DNA from: Actinomycetes bacterium
Lineage (GTDB): Bacteria; Actinomycetota; Acidimicrobiia; Acidimicrobiales; RAAP-2
Length of the DNA: 6,839 nucleotides
NCBI GenBank assembly: GCA_021801615.1
Contig: JAJYXS010000208.1
Location: 1-6,839, forward strand
Reading direction: 5' to 3'
The notes under the pieces were generated by a model. The model was not told where the DNA came from, searched no databases, and was given only the letters and a program-made list of their open reading frames with translations. The stretch's first letter is position 1, and every line of letters starts with the position of its first letter. This document shows, one piece after another, positions 1 through 5,926 of the stretch. Both the position numbers and the translations under genes were made by a program.

Positions 1-62
1 CCCCCCCGACCGACCACGCAGCGCCCGGCCCCGGAGCGATCCCCGGCCCCTCGGCGGAGGAG

Positions 63-863
63 TTGCCCGGCGCGGACGAGAGCGGGCCGACCGTGACCCT
101 GCGGGTATGGCGCGGCGACGCGGCCGGCGGCACCCTCGTCGACTACACGCTGCCGGCCAACGAAGGGGAGGTCGTGCTCGACGTCGTCCATCGGATCCAG
201 GCGACGCTCGCCCCGGACCTCGCCTGCCGCTGGAACTGCAAGGCGGGCAAGTGCGGCTCGTGCTCCTCGGAGATCAACGGCCGGCCGCGGCTCATGTGCA
301 TGACCCGTGTGGACGAGCTCGAGGAAGGCCCCATCACGGTCACCCCGATGCGGACGTTCCCCATCGTGCGCGACCTCGTCACCGACGTGAGCTTCAACTA
401 CGAGGTCGCAAAGCGCGTCCCGGCCTTCGCCCCGGCCCCGCCGGGCCCGGACGGCTACCGCATGCAGCAGGTGGACGTGGCGCGCGGGCAGGAATTCCGC
501 ATGTGCATCGAGTGCTTCCTCTGCCAGGACGTGTGCCACGTGATCCGCGACCACGAGGAGAACAGCCAGCACTACGCGGGCCCGCGCTTCTTCATCCGCT
601 TGGCCGAGCTCGAGATGCACCCGCTCGACACGAACGACCGCCGCGAGCTGGCTCGCCAGCGCATGGGGCTCGGCCTGTGCAACATCACGAAGTGCTGCAC
701 CGAGGTGTGCCCCGAGCACATCAAGATCACCGACAACGCGATCATCCCCATGAAAGAGCGTGTGGTCGATGCGTCCTACGACCCGGTGGCGTGGCTCGGC
801 CGCAAGATCCTCCGGCGCCACAAGCGCTCGGCCGACGAGGCGGCGGGCGCGACGCCTCTCTGA
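63..863 (+). CDS. sdhB: Succinate dehydrogenase/fumarate reductase iron-sulfur subunit
   Basis: Electron-transfer subunit of respiratory complex II: it carries electrons from the FAD of SdhA (succinate oxidation) to the quinone site in the membrane anchor, on the cytoplasmic face of the membrane. Counting from the TTG at 63 (266 residues), the plant-type ferredoxin domain has a [2Fe-2S] site at C59, C64, C67 and C79. The C-terminal domain has C148-x2-C151-x2-C154-x3-C158 and C206-x5-C212-x3-C216-P. By family pattern C148/C151/C154/C216 bind [4Fe-4S] and C158/C206/C212 bind [3Fe-4S]. The sequence closely resembles the Mycobacterium Sdh1 B subunit as I remember it (RVWRGD, RWNCKAGKCGSCS and CNITKCCTEVCPEHIKITDN blocks). 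The start is uncertain. A GTG at 93 gives a length nearer the family (256 aa), while TTG 63 has GGAGGAG directly abutting it, too close to be a good ribosome site. The frame is open to the window edge, so an upstream start is also possible. It is followed without a gap by the SCP2-like gene. The sdhA and anchor genes are not visible. Confidence 0.93.
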   Translation: MPGADESGPTVTLRVWRGDAAGGTLVDYTLPANEGEVVLDVVHRIQATLAPDLACRWNCKAGKCGSCSSEINGRPRLMCMTRVDELEEGPITVTPMRTFPIVRDLVTDVSFNYEVAKRVPAFAPAPPGPDGYRMQQVDVARGQEFRMCIECFLCQDVCHVIRDHEENSQHYAGPRFFIRLAELEMHPLDTNDRRELARQRMGLGLCNITKCCTEVCPEHIKITDNAIIPMKERVVDASYDPVAWLGRKILRRHKRSADEAAGATPL

Positions 864-1306
864 TGGTGCCGCGGCCCGAGCGCCTCTACTCCGAGGAGTG
901 GGTCGCTGCCTTCAACGAGGCCGTGGCGGGGCTCGAGCCCGAGCGCGGCGTCTCGTTCCGGATGCTCCAGGTGGTCCACGGCGGACCCGAAGGGACGGTG
1001 CGCGTGGCCCTCAGCGTCGAAGACGGCCGCGTCCACCTCGAGCGCCAGCCCCCTGAGCTCCAGCCCCCCGAGCAGCCGGGCCCTTGTGCGCCGGGCCCCG
1101 GGACGCCCGCGCGCGAGGTGACGCTCTCTGTGCGCTACGAGGACGCGGTCTTGGTCGCCCGCGGCGAGCTCGATCCCGCCGGGCTCCTCGCCGCCGGACG
1201 GGTCAAGGTCAGAGGAGACGTGTCGGTCCTGGTCAGCGGGCAATCGCTGCTCGCCTCGGTGGCTCGGCGCCTCGAAGGGCTGTCGGAGCGGCCCCTGCCT
1301 GGGTAA
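863..1306 (+). CDS. SCP2-like sterol/lipid-carrier domain protein
   Basis: Small soluble protein of 147 residues, probably a single SCP2 (sterol carrier protein 2) fold. The family forms a hydrophobic tunnel that binds lipids or acyl-CoA; the ligand cannot be read from sequence. Supporting pattern: an N-terminal helix (LYSEEWVAAFNEAV, about 8-21), then strands with FRMLQVVHGGPEGTVRVAL (about 32-50) and VEDGRVHLE, then the typical second half VTLSVRYEDAVLVARGELDP (about 86-105) followed by LLAAGRVKVRGDVSVLV. A proline-rich insert at about 62-83 (many P, Q, G) sits between the two halves and looks like a flexible loop. There is no signal peptide or membrane segment. The ATG overlaps the sdhB stop as TGATG, implying translational coupling and a shared transcript. 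A longer reading of this frame extends back through sdhB but is only an overlapping-frame artefact. A role linked to complex II or to quinone/lipid handling is inference from position only. Family assignment is by pattern recognition and moderately sure; the gene itself is very likely real. Confidence 0.78.
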   Translation: MVPRPERLYSEEWVAAFNEAVAGLEPERGVSFRMLQVVHGGPEGTVRVALSVEDGRVHLERQPPELQPPEQPGPCAPGPGTPAREVTLSVRYEDAVLVARGELDPAGLLAAGRVKVRGDVSVLVSGQSLLASVARRLEGLSERPLPG

Positions 1307-1313
1307 TCTCTGG

Positions 1314-1338
1314 GTGACCGGCCCGTGACCGGCGGGCC
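1314..1338. repeat. GTGACCGGC direct repeat with a short inverted repeat
   Basis: In the 52-bp gap between the SCP2-like gene and the next gene, GTGACCGGC occurs at 1314-1322 and again at 1325-1333. GGCCCG at 1320-1325 can pair with CGGGCC at 1333-1338 across a 7-base loop. There is no T-run, so this is not a clear terminator. It may be an operator, a weak attenuating hairpin or chance in GC-rich DNA. Confidence 0.35.
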
Positions 1339-1358
1339 CAGGACCCGGGAGGCGTGCT

Positions 1359-1580
1359 GTGCACCAGCCGATCGACGACCACTTCCTCCTCCGGTACCGC
1401 CAGCTCCTGGACGCCGAGGACGCGGCGTTCGACGAAGTCGAGCACGCCTGCGAGGAAGGCAACCGCTCGCACTTCGACGCGGAGATGGTCGTCTGGCAGG
1501 ACACGGTGGCGAAGAAGCTTCGCTTCCTCACGAGCGCGGGGATCGAGATCCCCCAGCGCACCGCCCCGGCCGCCCAGTAG
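1359..1580 (+). CDS. Small hypothetical protein, 73 residues
   Basis: I do not recognise a family. The start is a GTG at 1359 with a good ribosome binding site, GGGAGG at 1347-1352, six bases upstream; this decides the start. Third codon positions are almost all G or C, as in neighbouring real genes. The protein is charged and predicted mostly helical: a stretch rich in D/E, H and aromatic residues (about 5-48, including HFLLRYRQLLDAEDAAFDEVEHACEEG), one cysteine (C31), then a conserved-looking WQDTVAKKLRFL helix (about 46-57) and a short Pro/Ala-rich tail. There is no signal peptide or transmembrane segment, so it is probably cytoplasmic. It lies 52 bp after the SCP2-like gene on the same strand and may be the last gene of the sdh transcript, or may have its own promoter. 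No function can be assigned. Confidence 0.75.
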   Translation: MHQPIDDHFLLRYRQLLDAEDAAFDEVEHACEEGNRSHFDAEMVVWQDTVAKKLRFLTSAGIEIPQRTAPAAQ

Positions 1581-1595
1581 CGCTCCGCCACCTGG

Positions 1596-1622
1596 CGGGC
1601 GTCGCGCCCGGGCGCTCGCCCG
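1596..1622 (+). terminator. Tandem GC hairpins after the small ORF (possible terminator)
   Basis: Two adjacent inverted repeats lie 15 bp after the stop of the 73-residue gene: CGGGCG (1596-1601) with CGCCCG (1605-1610), loop TCG; and CGGGCG (1609-1614) with CGCCCG (1617-1622). They are partly mutually exclusive. There is no T-tract, so if this ends plus-strand transcription it is a non-canonical GC-hairpin terminator. Such pairs arise easily in GC-rich sequence. Confidence 0.35.
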
Positions 1623-1649
1623 TCGGACGCACCCGCGCACGCGACCCCT

Positions 1650-1683
1650 CGTCCCCGCGGCCGCTCAGGCGCTCGCGGGGACG
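1650..1683 (-). terminator. Strong hairpin downstream of mdh, likely terminator
   Basis: A perfect 10-bp inverted repeat, CGTCCCCGCG (1650-1659) pairing with CGCGGGGACG (1674-1683), encloses a 14-base loop that can itself form a 3-bp inner stem (GCC 1660-1662 with GGC 1668-1670). It begins 3 bp beyond the mdh stop codon and lies between two convergent genes, the expected place for a terminator that could work in either direction. There is no T-run, as is common in high-GC actinobacteria. Confidence 0.6.
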
Positions 1684-1686
1684 CTC

Positions 1687-2685
1687 TCAACCGAGGAGAC
1701 CCATCGCCTCCACTTCCGCCCGCTCGGCGAGGAGCTCCTCGGTCGTCACCCGGAACCGCTCGAGCGCGAACGCGTCGTGCGTGAACCCTTCGGCCACCGA
1801 CCACCCGCCACGCCCGTCCGCGCGCACCGGCATCCCGAACTGGAGCCCCTCGGGGACGCCGTACTCTCCGGAGCTCGCCACCGCCACCGACACGCAGTCC
1901 CCCTCGGGCGTCGCGCTGCGCAGCCCGACCACCGTGTCGATCGCCGCGCTGGCCGCGGACGCGGCCGAGGACGCCCCGCGCGCGCCGATGACGGCGGCGC
2001 CACGCTGCTGCACGGTGGTGAGGAACTCGCCCTCCAGCCACGCACGGTCTCCGATCACCTCGGGCGCGGGCCGGCCGTCGATCCGGGCGTTCTGGAAGTC
2101 GGGGTACTGCGTCGAGGAGTGGTTGCCCCAGACAGCGAGGTTCGTGACCGAGGTGACCGGCACCCCCGCGCGGCGCGCGAGCTGGGTGTCGGCGCGGTTC
2201 TCGTCGAGCCGGGTCATCGAGAACCAGCGATCCGCGGGCACCTCCGGCGCGTTCGAGCGGGCGATCAGGCAGTTCGTGTTGCAGGGGTTCCCGACGACCA
2301 GCACGCGGACGTCGGACGCGGCGTGCGCCGCGATCGCCTGGCCCTGCGGCTTGAAGATCCCCCCGTTCACCCCGAGCAGGTCGCCACGCTCCATGCCGGC
2401 CTTGCGCGGGACCGACCCGACGAGCAGGGCCCACGACGTCCCGTCGAAGGCGGTCTTCAGGTCCGCCGTGGCGACCACCCCGGCGAGGAGCGGGAACGCG
2501 CAGTCGTCGAGCTCCATGACCACGCCCTCGAGCGCCTTCATCGCCGGCTCGATCTCGAGCAGGCGGAGCACCAGCGGCTGGTCCTCGCCGAGCAGCTGGC
2601 CGGAGGCGATCCGGAAGAGCAGCGAGTAGCCGATCTGGCCGGCTGCGCCGGTGACCGTGACGTGGACCGGGGAAGGTGAGGCCAT
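1687..2685 (-). CDS. mdh: Malate dehydrogenase (NAD-dependent)
   Basis: Cytoplasmic TCA-cycle enzyme: (S)-malate + NAD+ to oxaloacetate + NADH. It has 332 residues, the usual length of the actinobacterial group that resembles cytosolic MDH. An N-terminal Rossmann fold carries TGAAGQIGYS (12-21). LLEIEP places acidic residues (E44, E46) at the end of the second strand, which by family precedent favours NAD over NADP. Substrate and catalytic residues are visible: R94 and R100 in the PRKAGMER loop, N133 in VGNPCNTN, D161 and R164 in TRLDENRA, and the catalytic H189 in WGNHSSTQYPD. The GASSAASAASAAID segment (237-250) is typical of the group. The start chosen is ATG at 2685, giving MASPSPVHVTVTGAAGQ, which aligns with known N-termini. 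An in-frame GTG nine bases upstream (2694), with AAGG four bases before it, is an alternative. Longer upstream readings lack homology. The gene is divergent from icd, with which it shares a 140-bp intergenic region. Confidence 0.96.
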   Translation of the reverse strand: MASPSPVHVTVTGAAGQIGYSLLFRIASGQLLGEDQPLVLRLLEIEPAMKALEGVVMELDDCAFPLLAGVVATADLKTAFDGTSWALLVGSVPRKAGMERGDLLGVNGGIFKPQGQAIAAHAASDVRVLVVGNPCNTNCLIARSNAPEVPADRWFSMTRLDENRADTQLARRAGVPVTSVTNLAVWGNHSSTQYPDFQNARIDGRPAPEVIGDRAWLEGEFLTTVQQRGAAVIGARGASSAASAASAAIDTVVGLRSATPEGDCVSVAVASSGEYGVPEGLQFGMPVRADGRGGWSVAEGFTHDAFALERFRVTTEELLAERAEVEAMGLLG

Positions 2686-2692
2686 GACCCGC

Positions 2693-2698
2693 ACGTTA
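2693..2698 (-). promoter_or_regulatory. Candidate -10 element of mdh (TAACGT), possibly leaderless
   Basis: TAACGT on the minus strand fits the actinobacterial TANNNT -10 pattern. It ends seven bases before the A of the mdh ATG, the spacing seen in leaderless actinobacterial mRNAs where transcription begins at the start codon. A good Shine-Dalgarno for that ATG is missing, which agrees. No clear -35 is visible. The same bases could instead form the spacer of a ribosome site for the alternative GTG at 2694. Confidence 0.3.
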
Positions 2699-2748
2699 CC
2701 TTGTGCCGCTCGCGCCCTTCGAAGCGCATCCGGTTGGCGGCCGCCGCC

Positions 2749-2769
2749 GTGACGTGGTGATCTTGTGAC
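2749..2769. repeat. Three GTGA(C/T) units at 8-bp spacing upstream of icd
   Basis: GTGAC at 2749, GTGAT at 2757 and GTGAC at 2765 start exactly 8 bp apart, 56 bp upstream of the icd start, in the divergent icd-mdh region. The only other structured element I see there is the 8-bp palindrome CTTCGAAG at 2717-2724. Either could be a regulator site, but a short GC-rich coincidence is also possible. Confidence 0.3.
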
Positions 2770-2825
2770 CCGGAGGGGTCGTCCGACCACTCGACGCCAC
2801 CCGACCCGACGCGAAGCGGAGCACC

Positions 2826-5063
2826 GTGACCAGATCGACCATCATCTACACCTACACCGACGAAGCGCCGGCGCTCGCGACCTACTCGCTGCTCCCGATC
2901 GTGCGCGCCTTCGCGGCCACCGCGGGCGCCACCGTCGAGACGCGGGACATCTCGCTCGCCGGTCGTGTCCTCGCCGCCTTCCCCGACCGACTCCGCGAGG
3001 ACCAGCGCGTCCCGGACGCGCTGGCCGAGCTGCGGGCGCTCACCTCGAGCCCGGAGGCCAACATCATCAAGTTGCCGAACATCTCGGCGTCGGTGCCTCA
3101 GCTGCGCGCCGCGATCGCGGAGCTCCAGGGACAGGGGTACGCGGTGCCCGACTACCCCGAGAGCCCCGCCGACGCCGAAGAGCGCGACGTGCGCTCCCGC
3201 TACGACGCCGTCAAGGGCAGCGCGGTGAACCCTGTGCTGCGCCAGGGGAATTCGGACCGGCGGGTCCCCGCTCCGGTCAAGAACCACGCCCGGGCGCACC
3301 CGCACTGGATGGGCGCGTGGACACCCGCTTCGAAGACGGACGTGGTTTCGATGGCCGACGACGACTTCCGCCACACCGAGAGATCAGCGGTCGTGGCGGA
3401 GACCGGCTCCCTGCGGATCGAGCTCGTGACCCGCGGCGGGGAGACCCACGCGCTGGCCGACGAGGTGCCGGTGGAAGCCGGCGAGATCGTCGATGCCGCG
3501 GTCATGCGGGTCGACGCCCTGACGCGCTTCGTCGCCGCCCAGGCGGCACGCGCGAAGGAGCAAGGCGTCCTCTTCTCCGTCCACCTCAAGGCGACGATGA
3601 TGAAGGTCTCCGACCCCATCATCTTCGGCCACGTGATCCGCGCGCTCTTCCCTCGGACCTTCGGCCGCTACGGCGACGCGATCGCCGCCGCCGGCCTCGA
3701 CCCGGCCGACGGGCTGGCGGCCATCTTCGACGGCCTCGCCTCGGTGCCCGGCGGCGAGCAGATCCGGGCCTCCTTCGACGAAGAGGCGGCCGCGGGACCT
3801 CGCCTCGCGATGGTCGACGCGGCCCGAGGCATCACGAACCTCCACGTGCCGAACTCGGTCATCATCGACGCCTCGATGCCCGCGATGATCCGCAACTCCG
3901 GCCACATGTCCGGTCCCGACGGCGAGGAGGCGGACACCTTGGCGGTGGTCCCCGACAGCAGCTACTCGGGCGTCTACAAGGTCTTCGTCGACGACTGCCG
4001 GACGCACGGCGCGCTGGACCCGGCGACGATCGGCTCGGTGCCCAACGTCGGGCTCATGGCCCAGGCGGCCGAGGAGTACGGGAGCCACGACACCACCTTC
4101 GAGATCCCCGTCGCCGGCACGGTCCGGGTCCTCGACCGGACCGGCACGCCGCTCCTCGAGCAGCCGGTGTCCGAGGGTGACATCTTCCGTGTCTGCCGGA
4201 CCACCGACCTTGCGGTGACGAACTGGGTGCAGCTCGCGGTCCGCCGGGCCCGCGAGAGCGGGGACCCGGCGGTGTTCTGGCTCGACGAGACGCGCCCGCA
4301 CGACGCGAAGCTGCTCGAGAAGGTCCACGCCGCACTGGCGCACGAGGACACCGAGGGCCTCTCCATCGAGATCATGGAGCCCGCCGCGGCCACCGCGCAC
4401 GCGCTCGCGCGAATGCGACGGGGCGAGGACACGATCTCGGTGACCGGCAACGTCCTGAGGGACTACCTGACGGACCTCTTCCCGATCATGGAGGTGGGCA
4501 CGAGCGCCAAGGTGCTCTCGATCGTGCCGCTGCTCGCCGGCGGCGCGCTGTTCGAGACGGGGGCCGGCGGCTCGGCGCCCAAGCACGTCCAGCAGCTCCT
4601 GGAAGAGAACTTCCTGCGATGGGACAGCCTCGGCGAGTTCCTCGCGCTCGCGGTCAGCCTCGCGCTGCTCGCCGAGAAGGCGGGCAATCCGCGCGTCGGC
4701 GTCCTGGCCAGGACGCTCGACAAGGCGACCGAGCGGCTCTTGGACGAGATGAAGTCACCGGGCCGGAAGGTGGGAGGCGTCGACAACCGAGGCAGCCACT
4801 TCTTCCTCGCCCTGTTCTGGGCCCAGGAGCTGGCGGGCCAGACCGAGGACCTCGCGCTGGCATCGACCTTCTCCGGGCTCGCCAAGACGCTGGCGGACGG
4901 CGAGCAGGTGATCGTGGACGAGCTGCTCTCGGTCCAGGGAGCACCTGTCGACCTGGGCGGCTACTACCACCCGGACCCCGGCCGGGCCGCCGCCGTGATG
5001 CGCCCGTCGCCCACGCTCAACGCCGCGCTGGAGACGCTGGGCGTGCCAGGGACGTCCGGCTGA
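2826..5063 (+). CDS. icd: Monomeric NADP-dependent isocitrate dehydrogenase
   Basis: Oxidative decarboxylation of isocitrate to 2-oxoglutarate, making NADPH and CO2 in the cytoplasm; a TCA-cycle enzyme. Its 745 residues match the monomeric IDH family (about 740), unrelated in overall fold size to the roughly 400-residue homodimeric type. Nearly all family blocks are intact: S132, N135, R139 and R145 around NPVLRQGNSDRR; K255 in SVHLKATMMKVSDPIIFGH; D348 in IIDASMP; Y418 in AEEYGSHD; and R545, D546 and D550 in NVLRDYLTD. These correspond, with a 0 to -2 offset, to isocitrate/metal residues known from the Azotobacter vinelandii structure. The NADP site is represented by H587 (PKHVQQ), R598 (LRWDSLGEF) and R647 (GRKVGG). 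The start GTG at 2826 is preceded by GGAG at 2818-2821, four bases away. It is divergent from mdh, and its last 100 bp overlap metF on the opposite strand. The conserved GGYYHPDP and MRPSPTLNAAL blocks lie inside or at the edge of that overlap. Confidence 0.97.
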   Translation: MTRSTIIYTYTDEAPALATYSLLPIVRAFAATAGATVETRDISLAGRVLAAFPDRLREDQRVPDALAELRALTSSPEANIIKLPNISASVPQLRAAIAELQGQGYAVPDYPESPADAEERDVRSRYDAVKGSAVNPVLRQGNSDRRVPAPVKNHARAHPHWMGAWTPASKTDVVSMADDDFRHTERSAVVAETGSLRIELVTRGGETHALADEVPVEAGEIVDAAVMRVDALTRFVAAQAARAKEQGVLFSVHLKATMMKVSDPIIFGHVIRALFPRTFGRYGDAIAAAGLDPADGLAAIFDGLASVPGGEQIRASFDEEAAAGPRLAMVDAARGITNLHVPNSVIIDASMPAMIRNSGHMSGPDGEEADTLAVVPDSSYSGVYKVFVDDCRTHGALDPATIGSVPNVGLMAQAAEEYGSHDTTFEIPVAGTVRVLDRTGTPLLEQPVSEGDIFRVCRTTDLAVTNWVQLAVRRARESGDPAVFWLDETRPHDAKLLEKVHAALAHEDTEGLSIEIMEPAAATAHALARMRRGEDTISVTGNVLRDYLTDLFPIMEVGTSAKVLSIVPLLAGGALFETGAGGSAPKHVQQLLEENFLRWDSLGEFLALAVSLALLAEKAGNPRVGVLARTLDKATERLLDEMKSPGRKVGGVDNRGSHFFLALFWAQELAGQTEDLALASTFSGLAKTLADGEQVIVDELLSVQGAPVDLGGYYHPDPGRAAAVMRPSPTLNAALETLGVPGTSG
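4964..5063. other. Convergent antisense coding overlap of icd and metF
   Basis: The final 100 bp of icd (plus) and of metF (minus) are the same DNA; neither stop lies outside the other gene. The icd part encodes family-conserved residues, whereas the metF part encodes a low-complexity S/P/A/G-rich tail beyond the conserved barrel. Third codon positions of the two frames lie opposite one another. No intrinsic terminator separates the two transcription units. Confidence 0.85.
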
Positions 5064-5926
5064 GGAGTGGGGGAGAGGCCGAGGGACCGGTAGATCTCGC
5101 GCGTCGCGGTCGAGCGGTTCAGCGTGTAGAAGTGCAGGCCCGGCGCGCCCAGCTCGAGCACGTCCCGGCACAGCTCGGTTGCCATCGCGATGCCCTCGGC
5201 GCGCACCGCGTCGTCCCCGCCCGTTTCCGCCGCCGCCTGCAGGCGGGCCTGGGCCCATCGGGGCACCGGCGAGCCCATCTCGGCCATCCGGGGGATCGAC
5301 GCAAGCGACGTCACCGGCATGATGCCCGGCAGCACCGGCTTGGTGAGCCCACGGCGGGCGAGGTCCTCCACGAGCCCTCTGTACTGCTCGGCCTCGAAGA
5401 AGAACTGCGTGATCGCGAAGTCGGCCAGCTCGAGCTTCTCTGCAAGGTGAGCACGGTCCGTGTCCAGGTCCGCCGACGCGGGATGGCCGGCTGGATGGGC
5501 GGCGACGCCGATCGAGAAGCCGCCGATCGCTCTCGCGAGCTGGACCAGCTCGAACGCGTGGGCGAGCTCTCCCTGGCCGTCTTCGGCTGTCGCGAGCGGG
5601 TCGCCCCCGAGCGCCATGAGGTTCACGACGCCGGCCTTGCGGTACTCGACGAGGATCTCGGCGAGCTCGAGACGGGTGTGGCCGACGCAGGTCAGGTGCG
5701 CCATCGGCGTGAGCCTCGTGACGTGCAGCATCGCGGTCACGACCTCGTAGGTGCGCCGCCGGGACGCGGCGCTGCCGCGGTAGGTGACCGACACGAAGGA
5801 CGGCCCGAGAGGCTCGAGGTCGTGCAAGGTGCGCGTGAGCGTCGCCTGCTCGGCGTCGCTGCGAGGCGGGAAGAACTCGAAGGACCAGGTCTTTCCCGCC
5901 GCGAGGAGGTCCGCGATCCGGGTCAC
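4964..5926 (-). CDS. metF: 5,10-methylenetetrahydrofolate reductase
   Basis: FAD-dependent (beta-alpha)8-barrel enzyme reducing 5,10-methylene-THF to 5-methyl-THF, the methyl donor for methionine synthesis. From the GTG at 5926 it has 320 residues. Visible family blocks are WSFEFFPP with catalytic E17, SVTYRG (45-51), AHLTC (76-80), GGDP with D109, AITQFFFE with Q174, LPGIMPVTS (199-207), and the C-terminal FHFYTLN-like GLHFYTLNR (263-271). Two usually conserved FAD-site motifs differ: the ALRGD arginine is glycine (G107), and AxYPExHP reads AAHPAGHP, with H144 where tyrosine is common. The start is chosen because GTG overlaps the folD stop as GTGA and the protein then begins TRIADLLAAGKTWSFEFFPP, like known N-termini. 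The conserved barrel ends near residue 284; the remaining tail of about 36 residues runs antisense into the 3' end of icd. It is the last gene of the purH-folD-metF operon. Confidence 0.93.
   Translation of the reverse strand: MTRIADLLAAGKTWSFEFFPPRSDAEQATLTRTLHDLEPLGPSFVSVTYRGSAASRRRTYEVVTAMLHVTRLTPMAHLTCVGHTRLELAEILVEYRKAGVVNLMALGGDPLATAEDGQGELAHAFELVQLARAIGGFSIGVAAHPAGHPASADLDTDRAHLAEKLELADFAITQFFFEAEQYRGLVEDLARRGLTKPVLPGIMPVTSLASIPRMAEMGSPVPRWAQARLQAAAETGGDDAVRAEGIAMATELCRDVLELGAPGLHFYTLNRSTATREIYRSLGLSPTPQPDVPGTPSVSSAALSVGDGRITAAARPGSGW

Noticed and set aside
107..862. N-terminal extension of the SCP2-like gene back to 107
   Set aside because: This part is an out-of-frame reading of sdhB and is Arg/Pro/His-rich. 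The ATG at 863, overlapping the sdhB stop, begins the conserved-looking protein.
1320..1338. Hairpin GGCCCG/CGGGCC as an intrinsic terminator after the SCP2-like gene
   Set aside because: Six-base stem with no T-tract, and a same-strand gene begins 20 bp later; listed only as a repeat.
776..2434. 552-codon minus-strand open frame crossing sdhB, the SCP2-like gene and mdh
   Set aside because: R/G/A/P-rich composition with no domain, and it overlaps three recognisable genes. Long stop-free frames are expected opposite or beside GC-rich genes.
2765..4180. 471-codon plus-strand open frame overlapping icd
   Set aside because: Arg/Pro-rich translation in the wrong frame of a clearly identified isocitrate dehydrogenase.
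3384..4586. 400-codon minus-strand open frame inside icd
   Set aside because: Antisense frame of icd with R/H/V/D-rich repetitive composition and no recognisable domain.
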